A stretch of DNA of 51,245 nt from JBLIRR01 sp049472395 (GTDB taxonomy: Bacteria > SZUA-182 > DTGQ01 > JBLIRR01): contig JBLIRR010000044.1 in NCBI GenBank assembly GCA_049472395.1, forward strand, positions 1 through 51,245, given 5' to 3'. This document shows positions 26,201 through 34,708 of this stretch, one piece after another; position 1 is the first letter of the stretch, and each line of letters opens with the position of its first letter. The position numbers and the translations under genes are program-made. The notes under the pieces were generated by a model, which made no database searches, was not told the origin of the DNA, and saw only the letters and a list, made by a program, of their open reading frames with translations.

Positions 26201-28515
26201 GGGATTCTGATTGGGATGGGACTGCTGACTCTCGTGAGAGTTGTACAGCATGTCATAATGTACATGGAAGCCCGACGCCTGCAATGATTAGACACGGAGA
26301 ATTAATTAGCACGCCAGGCACCACGAATAAAGTGCCATCCCTTAATTTTTCGTATCTTACTCTGTCAGATAAGGTCTCCAGCGCAACCTTTCATCCTGTA
26401 TTGGAAGCGGGTATGTATTCGATTTATGCATGGTGGGCAGCTGGAAGCAATAGAGCTACCAACGCACCATATACTATACACTATTATGATATTGAAAGTA
26501 GCTCTTATAAAGATTTTACAATATGTGTGGATCAGCGGACAAATGGGGGGCAATGGAATTGTCTGGGAGAATATTTTTTAACTGCTGGTTCTTATGTAAT
26601 GCTTAGTAATCAGAATGTAGATGGCTATGTTATTGCTGATGCTGTTCGGTTTTCTAAAGATGAGGTGAATATAGATATAGATAATCTCAATAAAGAGTAT
26701 GTAACGTACTTTGATCAATGGCCTATGGGACAGGATCCTATAGATCCATGGGAGGGTACTATTCAATATCATGCAAAACCAGGCCCTGTGCCTTCCCCAG
26801 ATACTACATTTTTTCAAAGTATCGGGGGAGTGATGCAGATTAAAGGGCGAAGAGTCAAACATAATAGAGTATGTGACGCATGTCATGATGGTGATGATGA
26901 TGATGAATATTATGTAAGAGAGGAAAAGGCTCCTATCCCCGCGCAATTGACATTAATTGATCCTAAGGCGGATCCCGGAGAGATTTATTTGCCAAAAGAG
27001 GGTGATCAAAATGAGGAGGTAGTATTTTCTGTTTTTGTGTATTTTTCTGATTCGACAAATATTAAAAATGTTGGGATAGATCTAAGCTCCATAGGTATGG
27101 GGACATCGCAAGAAATGAATAATGAAGGCGATAATATCTATTTTTATAGAACATCTATAGGATATGATTCCAATTTATCGGAAGGACCGAAGGAGTTTGC
27201 GATAATAGCAGAAGCTGAGATCTCACATGATGGTTTATTAAAAGAATCTATTAAAAGTCATGTCTCTGGCTATTTTATGATAAAGACTTCTCCAAGATTT
27301 ATTCGGTTTGAAGCGATCCCAGACTCCATTACTTTACCTCCTACTGATTCTGGCACTGAAAGCCTTGTTTTTAGAGCAGAGATTGAAGTTGATCCCCGGC
27401 ATAGTATAGATGCTGTATTTCTTAATCTTTTACCAATCAATGGTCAAGAGCAACAATTAATGAATGATCATGGCGATAATAGATATTATTACGAAGCATC
27501 AGTCGGTTTAGATGTTGGGTCGGGTGAAAGAATTATTGTAGTAACGGCACGAGAAAATACAGGAGCAGAGGCGAATACCCAATGTGAAATTTTTTTCTAT
27601 CATCCTGATGATGTTATAGTTGATAATTTAGATGTTTCCTCTAATTGGACCTTTACCTCCAATACAGAGGACACATGGAAGGGTAGCGCTCAATATCATG
27701 CTGCCGGCGAGGGTTTTAATACATTCACCTTTGTCTCTCAAATTAAGCAAAGCGGTAATTATAATATCTATGCGTGGTGGAAAGAAGGCAATAATCGAGC
27801 TATAGATGCTCCATATACCATATATTTTAAAGGTGGCATTGCAAGTGAAATAATTCCCGTGAATCAGCAAAAAAATGGGGGGCGATGGAATTTTTTAGGG
27901 AATTATTATTTCACAGCAGGGGCTAATAATCAGGCAGTTGTGTTAAGTGACAAAGTCAGTGTAATTCCCAATATCACCGAAGGATACGTTATTGCAGATG
28001 CTGTGTTTTTCGCAAAAGGAGAGCTTCCCGCAGGGCATTTTCCGGTAGTTGTGGACAATGAGGATGCAATGTTTTTTGGTTATTGGCCTCTTGGTACCAC
28101 AAATCCTAAGGTCCAATTTCACAAGGTGTCTGATCCTGAAGCACAAGTTATATGGAAACCCAATATTCCTCAATCTGGTAAATATAATGTATATGCTCGA
28201 TGGGTAGAAGGAACAAATCGTTCGGAAGATGCTCACTATATTGTTTATTATTGCAGCGATGAAGATTGTCCTGATAAAGATCATTGTAATTGTGGAAAAG
28301 AAGATCTTATATCTGAAGAGATATTTGTAAATCAACAAATTTCATGCTACGAGAACAATGAGAATGGATTTCTATTAAAATCAAGCATAGCTTTGCCTCA
28401 AGGTATAGTAGGATATGTTGTACTCACTGCGGAAACAGAAAAAGCATGTACAGAGTGTTATGTAATTGCAGATGAGATTTTTTGGCAGCCAGATACCTCT
28501 GGTCCAATACAATAA
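23242..28515 (+). CDS. Exported multihaem cytochrome c (20 CXXCH) fused to Ig-like and golvesin-type domains
   Basis: A 1757-residue protein starting at TTG 23242 (GGAG about 10 bp upstream), with a Sec signal peptide ending PVYAGEYH. Residues ~34-1005 hold 19 CXXCH motifs, from CSECH and CLMCH to CWSCH and CTACH, many followed by HxxHG or NPHG as in doubled-CXXCH cytochromes. A twentieth (CDACH) is near 1211. One CX4CH (CFSNGCH, ~415) could be an unusual haem site. Golvesin-like domains (YSIYAWWAAGSNRATNAPYT and GYVIADAVRF) lie at ~1055-1140, 1500-1600 and 1640-1757, with two Ig-like repeats (~1220-1470). It probably carries electrons outside the inner membrane and binds surface glycans. No membrane anchor is seen. 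Confidence 0.92.
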   Translation: MRHLFIVNVALVIVCVSIPVYAGEYHVGGNTLACSECHSMHFSQDGASPTEKADKGPYLLLGSDNKLVLTDPNVIARISTETCLMCHESGNGGAPKVVDPASTSAAGCIDREWEISGMDFGHTLGVKDTPEDPDWNRDPLSCVSCHDPHGNTNYRNLREDPGENGNTITVSYAKGEIVIDEVVQIRNNDLDGSDLYDEDNIAYIRNDVEKKDGLSVWCTGCHIKYLAYCSTCIDSGGSSEGHKDRTVGTEWRRHPNALIDMRQVKDNGHIDNEYWLQLAEDKRPPYVTYGDTSPNGDGGPFCGSCHKAHGKSQAYKEPERELAKTYGLLFMEENSSNKYLLAGTCQACHQKKGHGDPQLLVCRECDSDDDTQENRYSKDEYGWKAGECEQCHRQHAKGDSPNDYLLFAENNNAICFSNGCHGGKPDTYPSQETDRVPAGLFAGYFEKYGNYDGNVKRATTRNNRARWPGKDVYENSLYSPHYNDSDNLNDPDMPLKDKDAKGLCLNCHNPHAVIGPDADPNIPFDLLRDTYLNTGSSSDDAEKNYKLCFNCHENIKEYYTITSSEYDPNSSGHQIRMNSSLASEWPDYISRGDKLSCSNCHNPHGSNRNNKYLLSDQREGWYNLSDTLANAEECRRFCFGCHVPSDGNPDDAHTVEGIKMQKLPEFGAHKASSPQSCYQCHGKDYSRTTSYNVHHPQSIIGGPRCLECHNPDDENVMSPITEKVHLTHFDSEGAGPGIDISDEENEVGRGCLICHHFKNYHIKEFKKSNTNDDPVELEETNVCDTCHSPGPAEMWNDDDNPFLLVKASWSWDNTDQNQNGVYDDNGQLKEGKEKWCIGCHDSYSDAANSKFDGSGIKAPNIGGDNITYGYYISGHKIKCTYCHDRTKKHIDHEHRSYSSSKDNYVFAYRLKDLAGKASMIIPRPIHNLLQNIQDFALCWSCHNKYYLLGTPNLGGDWKQNPVRTNFYEQSKGRNSHTFHLGIDNIHWDSDWDGTADSRESCTACHNVHGSPTPAMIRHGELISTPGTTNKVPSLNFSYLTLSDKVSSATFHPVLEAGMYSIYAWWAAGSNRATNAPYTIHYYDIESSSYKDFTICVDQRTNGGQWNCLGEYFLTAGSYVMLSNQNVDGYVIADAVRFSKDEVNIDIDNLNKEYVTYFDQWPMGQDPIDPWEGTIQYHAKPGPVPSPDTTFFQSIGGVMQIKGRRVKHNRVCDACHDGDDDDEYYVREEKAPIPAQLTLIDPKADPGEIYLPKEGDQNEEVVFSVFVYFSDSTNIKNVGIDLSSIGMGTSQEMNNEGDNIYFYRTSIGYDSNLSEGPKEFAIIAEAEISHDGLLKESIKSHVSGYFMIKTSPRFIRFEAIPDSITLPPTDSGTESLVFRAEIEVDPRHSIDAVFLNLLPINGQEQQLMNDHGDNRYYYEASVGLDVGSGERIIVVTARENTGAEANTQCEIFFYHPDDVIVDNLDVSSNWTFTSNTEDTWKGSAQYHAAGEGFNTFTFVSQIKQSGNYNIYAWWKEGNNRAIDAPYTIYFKGGIASEIIPVNQQKNGGRWNFLGNYYFTAGANNQAVVLSDKVSVIPNITEGYVIADAVFFAKGELPAGHFPVVVDNEDAMFFGYWPLGTTNPKVQFHKVSDPEAQVIWKPNIPQSGKYNVYARWVEGTNRSEDAHYIVYYCSDEDCPDKDHCNCGKEDLISEEIFVNQQISCYENNENGFLLKSSIALPQGIVGYVVLTAETEKACTECYVIADEIFWQPDTSGPIQ

Positions 28516-28528
28516 AGTTGTACCTAAA

Positions 28529-31500
28529 ATGAAAAGATATATTATCTGTTTTTTAGTTTTAATCATATTTCCTATAAATATTTATGCCAAAATTATAATA
28601 ACTCCAGGCTATAAAGAGGTTTTTGTTTTCTGGACTCCTCCTGCAACTCGAATATCGGGGGGTGTTTTATCTTCGGATGAAATTGCCGGCTATAATATTT
28701 ATAGAAGTGAAAAGCGAGGGAGTGAATATGCCAAAATTAATAGCAATCTTCTCCCAGAGCCAAATTATCTCGATAGTAGTGTAGTTAATGATAAAGAGTA
28801 TCATTATGTGCTTACAACGGTCGATCAATTTGGATTTGAAAGTGCCTACTCTATAAATGTTTCCGCAATCCCAGGACTTTATCCACCTGCAGGAGTTATT
28901 GCCACTGCTGATGTGAGGAAAGTTATCTTAGAATGGGATACTTTTGTAGGTTTCAATCTCAGAGGAGTTTCCATATTTCGGGCAGAATATCCTGGCGGCC
29001 CTTATCAGCATATTGCAAGTGTTTTGGAGAACAATAGCGTATATGAGGATACTGATCTTTTTCCTGGTAAGAATTATTATTACGTCTTGAGGACAGTGAG
29101 TGTAGATTGGACAGAGAGTCTGTATTCGCAAGAAGTTGCTGCAACTCCAATGATATTGAGCGCTGAACAATTAGTTTTATTGGAGAAAATAACAGGTTTT
29201 AAAGCAACTATCCAGGATGGTTCGATTTCAATCTCCTGGGATGAGAATCCTATAGAGGATCTTGCCGGATACAATATATATCGCAGATCAATTAATATGG
29301 GTGAGAAATTTAAAAAATTAAATAGGAGAACACTAAAAAATCCTTATTTTCTCGATAGTGATGTGAATAAGGGAAGCACATATTATTACACTATTTGTGC
29401 GGTAGATATTTTAGGCAATGAGGCACATTTCCCTCAAGAAGTCAGAGTTGTATATGATGATATCTTTATTAGTTCAATCTATGAGGATACAGAAGGACAA
29501 CCCATCAAGGCTGGAAAGGACATAGTGGTTACTCTTACCGGTACAAGTGGATTGTCAGCAAGTTTTGATATTGTAGAAGTTGTGAGAGGTATTGAGATGG
29601 CAGAGACTTCTCAAGAAGGTGTATATCAAGGCAGGTATATTGTAGATGAGGGAAAAGATTGCGAACAAGCAGAGGTAATTGGATATTTATTAGATAAATC
29701 CGGAAAGATAATTAATCTATCTTCCCAGAGTTTTATTACTATAGATACGACACCGCCCCCTATATTAATTGAGAACCTGGAGGCAGAAATTATCACAGAT
29801 GGTGTGAAAGAGAATGTCCTCCTTACCTGGCAGTCGCCAATGGCTCAACAAATACATTACAAAATGTATCGGGCACAGGATAAGGCCGAGATAAGGCATA
29901 ATAATAACATAATAGAACATAATATTTCGTGGGATACTCAATCTTTAATGGATAATTCTGTTTTACCGGGCAGAACATATTATTATGGTATAAGTGCTGT
30001 TGATATAGCGGGAAATGAGTCTTTAGGGACTGATTTAGCCGAAGTTGCTATTCCAGAGGATATCATCCCGCCAGTAATTAGGACTGTTGAGGATATTTCA
30101 AGACCTGGAAGTAAACGAGTTGGAGATAGAATAAGGGTAAAAATTACAGGTGAACCTCAATGCACAGCAAGCTTTAGCCTTGGCATGATTAAAGACCAAT
30201 TAATGATTGAGACTTCGACGGGAGTGTATTTCGGAGAGTATACAGTCCAGATAGGCGATGAGGTAATTGATAAGCCGATTATCGGCACATTACAGGATAT
30301 TTCAGAGAATATATCCACTGCAAGGAGTAAAACATTAATAAATGCGTCAGGTTCCCCGGATAGTATTCCCCCTAAAATACACTCAGTTCACCATAATGGA
30401 TATTTTATTGCCAATGGTGAGCCATTGGTTTGTGGTGATCGGCTTCATATTTCAGTAACCGGAGATTCAGGCTGCACCGCGTATGTTGATTTGGGTGGTT
30501 TTTTAAATAATGATAATCAAATTGAAGTGCATTTGCCGAATTTAACAGGACCTGTTGATACAGATATACGTGAGTGTTTTTTATATAAAAGTGATAAACC
30601 AATCATCAATATTCAACAAGACACATTGGTAAAGGAGATGCTCGATTATCCCAAGGAGAAGTATTTAATAGAGCATGATCTTTCTAAGCCTTATCTTGCA
30701 ATGGCCACGTCGAGGCGCAATGGTGCATCTCATATTATAGTAAGCCCTCGTTTAGGAATAGAGCTTAAGGAGGTTTCTCCCGGGATTTATGAGGGTGACT
30801 ATAGTGTGCAACCAGGTGACTATCTTATGGAAGGCTTTGTATATGCACGATTAGTAAATACTGCGGGTATTACCTCTGAAATTGTCAGTACATATGATGC
30901 ATTACATATTGATACTTCTGCTAAAATTGCTATTTTTCCAGAAAAACCATCATTGCCAGCAGATAAAAAGGCGACTACGAGAATATGCGTGAGTGTAAGT
31001 GATATCCGAGGTAATCCTTTTGCAGGGCATCCCATAGAATTAACCTTATTTTCTACTTCAGAATACACGGGAATTATGGGAGTAGGATCCCTGGATGAGT
31101 ATGAGATGGGGTATCTGGATGGGAAAAGATGGCATAATGAGACGGATTTTAATGGAAGAGTATTTGCTGAATATATTTCCGGATTCGCCGCAAAGACAGT
31201 GATTATCAGAGCAGAGGATAAATTTACAGGTGATACAGCAGTATCCTATATTACTTCATTTATAGAAGCATCGGTTGATATTGAATTGAAGGAAGTAAAG
31301 CATGCACGATTTCATAATAGTGGATATAAACTTTTTGTGATTTCGGAACATGACTGGTTAACTGCTGATGGTGTCAGTACATCTAAGATTACAGCCTATG
31401 TGACAGAAAATGATCAGCCAGTAAAGGGTCACCGGATTTCTTTTTCCATTACTGATGGAGAGGGCAGGTTATCTACCATCAATAATATTACAGATGAAAA

Positions 31501-31921
31501 GGGAAAAGCGGTAGCTATTTATACCGCAGGGTATCATATTTGTAGGGTTGAGATTACAGTGGTTGATATTACAGCTAATATAAGTGATAGGGTATATATT
31601 ATCTTAAAGAGTGATGCTCCGGCTAAAATCAATATGACTCATGGACCAACAACTCTACCGGCCGATGGGGCAAGTAAATCTCACATAACAGTGGAACTTA
31701 TGGATATAAATGATAATCCAAATAGAGGTGAAAGGGTGGAATTTATCATAGAAAAAGGTGGAGGAAGATTATCTTCCACATCTGAGATTACTGATTTCTT
31801 TGGCGTAGCAGGGATTGATTTTATTGCAGGTTCAATACCTGGAAGAACCACTATTAAGGCTCTATATACCTCCAAGATTCCTACTAAAGAAGAGTTAGAG
31901 CAGGCGAGATATTGTAAATAA
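28529..31921 (+). CDS. Exported FN3 and Ig-like repeat protein
   Basis: An 1130-residue protein. ATG 28529 starts a clear signal peptide (MKRYIICFLVLIIFPINIYA); the frame is open earlier but that part overlaps the cytochrome gene. Four fibronectin type III-like units recur (AGYNIYRSEKRG..., with TYYYxxxAVDIxGNE), at about residues 30-115, 120-205, 235-320 and 425-510. Between them are repeats with GVYxGxYxV and VTGxxGxxAxF. At the C-terminus are about three invasin-type Ig domains (LPADGASKSHITVELMDIND, GERVEFIIEKGGGRLSS). There is no anchor, so it is probably surface-attached or secreted. It starts 13 bp after the cytochrome and ends in a one-base overlap with the next ATG, so all three may be co-transcribed. 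Confidence 0.88.
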   Translation: MKRYIICFLVLIIFPINIYAKIIITPGYKEVFVFWTPPATRISGGVLSSDEIAGYNIYRSEKRGSEYAKINSNLLPEPNYLDSSVVNDKEYHYVLTTVDQFGFESAYSINVSAIPGLYPPAGVIATADVRKVILEWDTFVGFNLRGVSIFRAEYPGGPYQHIASVLENNSVYEDTDLFPGKNYYYVLRTVSVDWTESLYSQEVAATPMILSAEQLVLLEKITGFKATIQDGSISISWDENPIEDLAGYNIYRRSINMGEKFKKLNRRTLKNPYFLDSDVNKGSTYYYTICAVDILGNEAHFPQEVRVVYDDIFISSIYEDTEGQPIKAGKDIVVTLTGTSGLSASFDIVEVVRGIEMAETSQEGVYQGRYIVDEGKDCEQAEVIGYLLDKSGKIINLSSQSFITIDTTPPPILIENLEAEIITDGVKENVLLTWQSPMAQQIHYKMYRAQDKAEIRHNNNIIEHNISWDTQSLMDNSVLPGRTYYYGISAVDIAGNESLGTDLAEVAIPEDIIPPVIRTVEDISRPGSKRVGDRIRVKITGEPQCTASFSLGMIKDQLMIETSTGVYFGEYTVQIGDEVIDKPIIGTLQDISENISTARSKTLINASGSPDSIPPKIHSVHHNGYFIANGEPLVCGDRLHISVTGDSGCTAYVDLGGFLNNDNQIEVHLPNLTGPVDTDIRECFLYKSDKPIINIQQDTLVKEMLDYPKEKYLIEHDLSKPYLAMATSRRNGASHIIVSPRLGIELKEVSPGIYEGDYSVQPGDYLMEGFVYARLVNTAGITSEIVSTYDALHIDTSAKIAIFPEKPSLPADKKATTRICVSVSDIRGNPFAGHPIELTLFSTSEYTGIMGVGSLDEYEMGYLDGKRWHNETDFNGRVFAEYISGFAAKTVIIRAEDKFTGDTAVSYITSFIEASVDIELKEVKHARFHNSGYKLFVISEHDWLTADGVSTSKITAYVTENDQPVKGHRISFSITDGEGRLSTINNITDEKGKAVAIYTAGYHICRVEITVVDITANISDRVYIILKSDAPAKINMTHGPTTLPADGASKSHITVELMDINDNPNRGERVEFIIEKGGGRLSSTSEITDFFGVAGIDFIAGSIPGRTTIKALYTSKIPTKEELEQARYCK

Positions 31922-32859
31922 TGAGATTTGATAAGATCAAAATAGGGGTTACCTCTACATCTTTTTCAAAGGATACTGATCTAAGGCAAGCATTACTTTC
32001 ATATTTCCCCAGGTCAAGATTTAATGACAAAGGAGGATTGCTAGAAAAGGATGCACTTATTAGGTTTTTATCAAATCTGGATGGAGCAATTATTGGTAGA
32101 GACCCTGTTGATAGATATATTATTGATAATCTTTCTGGATTAAAAGTTATTTCTAAATATGGTGTGGGATTAGATAATATTGATCCTGAAATTTTAAAAG
32201 TGGCAGGGATTCACCTTGGATGGACAGCAGGCGTAAACGCCTATTATGTAGCAGAGTTAACAGTCTGTTTCATATTAGGTCTTTTAAGGAACATTTTTAT
32301 AACACAAAATTTCCTAAAATTCGGACAATGGGTGAAAGAAGGAGGTGTGGGATTACCAGATAAGATCGTTGGCATTATCGGCTGCGGTCATATAGGAAAG
32401 GAAGTTGTGCGACTTCTTCAGCCTTTTAGATGTAAAATTTTGGTAAATGATATTGTAGATTATACAGAGTATTATGAGCGCTATCATGTCACACCAGTTA
32501 GTTTTAAAGAAATTTTGAGGGAATCAAAAGTCATTAGTCTTCATGTCCCATTGGATAAGAGCACATATCATATGATAGATAAAGATGCTTTGGCATTAAT
32601 GTCCCACGGATCTTTTTTAATTAATACGAGTCGTGGTCCCTGCGTTAATACCGCTGATTTAAAAAGGGCTTTAAAAACTAATACAATTGCCGGAGCAGCC
32701 CTTGACGTGTATGATATTGAACCTATTGATGATGATAAATTAATCAGGCTGCCAAATTTAATATGCACCCCTCATATTGGTGGCAACGCAAAGGAAGCAA
32801 TTTGGGCAATGGGGCAGTCAGCAATTAACCACTTGGTAAAATTTTTTTCATCTTATTGA
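31921..32859 (+). CDS. D-isomer-specific 2-hydroxyacid dehydrogenase (SerA-like)
   Basis: This 312-residue protein has the family layout: an N-terminal substrate domain (DGAIIGRDPV, VGLDNIDPE), the NAD-binding motif VGIIGCGHIGKEV (about 148-160), then VISLHVPLDKST. The catalytic Arg is in INTSRGP, Glu in DIEPID, and His in TPHIGG. 3-Phosphoglycerate dehydrogenase and its relatives have this form. It lacks the ACT domain, so it may be a different hydroxyacid enzyme. Its ATG overlaps the FN3 gene's TAA by one base. Its 3' end overlaps the convergent SPOUT methyltransferase gene by 35 bp. Confidence 0.9.
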   Translation: MRFDKIKIGVTSTSFSKDTDLRQALLSYFPRSRFNDKGGLLEKDALIRFLSNLDGAIIGRDPVDRYIIDNLSGLKVISKYGVGLDNIDPEILKVAGIHLGWTAGVNAYYVAELTVCFILGLLRNIFITQNFLKFGQWVKEGGVGLPDKIVGIIGCGHIGKEVVRLLQPFRCKILVNDIVDYTEYYERYHVTPVSFKEILRESKVISLHVPLDKSTYHMIDKDALALMSHGSFLINTSRGPCVNTADLKRALKTNTIAGAALDVYDIEPIDDDKLIRLPNLICTPHIGGNAKEAIWAMGQSAINHLVKFFSSY

Positions 32860-33583
32860 GGGATGTACGGTCCAGATAAGTAAGAATACCTCGTAAGAAA
32901 TTTATCTCCTTCTTTGATGGATTAATACGATATATGATTTGGGTTATTGAACTAATAAAATTTGATCGGGGATATCTATCAAAATAATTAGCCTTATCTA
33001 AAATATTTTGTAAATGATCAAATAATCCTATGAAATCATGAACTAAGGGAAGATTATTGCGCTCTTGTTGTTTTTCTTTGACCATATGCCACTCAAAGGC
33101 TAGTATCATTACCGCTTGAGCAAGATTAATAGAAGGAAATTCTGCAACAGTTGGGATTGCAATCAACTTCTGGCACAAAGAGAGCGTTTTGTTGGTTAAA
33201 CCGGTCCGTTCGTTTCCAAAAAGGATAGCTACCTTACACGAGGAAGGCAGGTTAACGAGCTCCTCCATAAGTTCCCTGAGCGAATATGAAATTGACCGAT
33301 ATTTCCTTACACGATGAGTTGTTCCCACGACTATATGCTTATCGTTTAACGCATCTTCAAGATAGGTGAAAATAGAGGCTTTTTCTAATATGTCCTCAGC
33401 GCCGGGGGCCATCTGTATTGCCTCAAGCCAGCGTTCTTGTTTTGGACGAACAAATATCAATTGGTTTATCCCCATGTTTTTTACAGCTCTCGCCGCTGCA
33501 CCCATATTGCCGGCATTCTTACACTCATGAAGAACAAAGAATATCTCTGGCCCTATGTGTGGAATATCACCATCCTTATACAT
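32825..33583 (-). CDS. trmJ: TrmJ-like SPOUT RNA 2'-O-methyltransferase
   Basis: This 252-residue protein has the SPOUT/TrmH fold with its knot: FFVLHECKNAGNMGAAARAV near the N-terminus, VAILFGNERTGLTN and IPTVAEFPSINLAQAVMIL in the C-terminal half. TrmJ methylates ribose 32 in some tRNAs, and relatives act on rRNA. The C-terminal extension (about 165-252) resembles TrmJ more than the shorter TrmH. The start codon overlaps the upstream toroid gene's stop by 8 bp, so the two are transcribed together. Such a housekeeping gene at the edge of a glycan locus may mark the border of the acquired block. Confidence 0.85.
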   Translation of the reverse strand: MYKDGDIPHIGPEIFFVLHECKNAGNMGAAARAVKNMGINQLIFVRPKQERWLEAIQMAPGAEDILEKASIFTYLEDALNDKHIVVGTTHRVRKYRSISYSLRELMEELVNLPSSCKVAILFGNERTGLTNKTLSLCQKLIAIPTVAEFPSINLAQAVMILAFEWHMVKEKQQERNNLPLVHDFIGLFDHLQNILDKANYFDRYPRSNFISSITQIIYRINPSKKEINFLRGILTYLDRTSLNKMKKILPSG

Positions 33584-34700
33584 CCGTATAGCCCTTATCC
33601 TTGATAGTGTTACACCAACCCATTGAAAAAGCTCTATTAAAATTCCATTCTATTTCTGAATAAATCGTATTGTCTAGAACCTGAGAAATCAAAGCAATAG
33701 TATGAACTCTAAACCACGTGGCAAACATATTGCTTTTATTCTTAGGAGACTGTGTCTTTAAAATACCCATATGGGAGAAGCGCTTATTTTTTCTATATAC
33801 AAAACCTCCGTCTCTCATGTGGTTTCGCATTATATTTTTTAAATTTTTTTCTAATGCATGCTTTATATCTTTTCGTTTATAATCAAGTTGTTGATATAAA
33901 TTTACAAGTATAAACACACCATCAACGTCTTCGCACGCACCTCCTCCTCCCCGAGGATTAAATCCTCCATCTCGATGCTGTAAGCTTAAGACAGTATCAA
34001 TAAGCGTTTTTTTGTATTGTATATCTTTATTTAAGAAAAAATAACCTATTAACTGATGATAACCCCCACACATAGCAGCAAAGTTGTCGCAAAATCCATT
34101 AGTTCCCCATAATCCCGTCATAGGATCTTGTTGCTTGTCTAACCAGTCAAATAGGAAATTTAATGCTGCATAAGCTTCTGATTTCCCTTCCATATCTCTG
34201 AGATAAACCAATAATTGCATCACAAATAGGAGGTTATTCCCCTCTAACCAGGCATTTGCCCAATTTCTCTCGTTGAGCCATCTTTCTAAATATACCGTAT
34301 TTAAATATTTATGGGCAAATTTAAGCACATATCGTGGCTTCGCATTTAAAAGATCAAGGGCGGGTAAAACATGACAAATTAAATGATAGAGTATATGTTC
34401 ACGGCTATGGACTTTACTCGCTAGTTCATCTTCTACTATTTCAGGGCCGATATAAAAGCCGTTTTTTTCGTCCTGAAATGAATTGATATATTTTGCCCAC
34501 TCGTGCTTCATTGTACTGTTTATTACTTTCAACTCATCGAGATAATGAAGTGTCATAACAGCAAAGCATGAAGCGTAGAGAGTTATCTGACCATTAATAT
34601 ACTGCCGGAATTCACCGATATTTCCGGTAGAGCAACTATAAATAAAATCGGTGAGCTTTTTTTTTAACTTTTTTTCTCTTTTATTTACTAAATTAAACAC
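33576..34700 (-). CDS. Alpha/alpha-toroid (prenyltransferase/squalene-cyclase-like) repeat protein
   Basis: This 374-residue protein is helix-rich, with repeats such as DKQQDPMTGLWGTNGFCDNF, LQHRDGGFNPRGGGGACEDV, and RDGGFVYRKNKRFSH. The QxxDGGF/W-type turns are typical of alpha/alpha-toroid enzymes, and none of the DXDD or DCTAE cyclase catalytic motifs is obvious. Homologues occur in surface-polysaccharide loci without a known role. No signal peptide or membrane helix. It is 8 bp upstream of the GT4 gene on the same strand (34709-35854), and overlaps TrmJ-like by 8 bp. Confidence 0.75.
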   Translation of the reverse strand: MFNLVNKREKKLKKKLTDFIYSCSTGNIGEFRQYINGQITLYASCFAVMTLHYLDELKVINSTMKHEWAKYINSFQDEKNGFYIGPEIVEDELASKVHSREHILYHLICHVLPALDLLNAKPRYVLKFAHKYLNTVYLERWLNERNWANAWLEGNNLLFVMQLLVYLRDMEGKSEAYAALNFLFDWLDKQQDPMTGLWGTNGFCDNFAAMCGGYHQLIGYFFLNKDIQYKKTLIDTVLSLQHRDGGFNPRGGGGACEDVDGVFILVNLYQQLDYKRKDIKHALEKNLKNIMRNHMRDGGFVYRKNKRFSHMGILKTQSPKNKSNMFATWFRVHTIALISQVLDNTIYSEIEWNFNRAFSMGWCNTIKDKGYTDV

Positions 34701-34708
34701 AAACTTTT

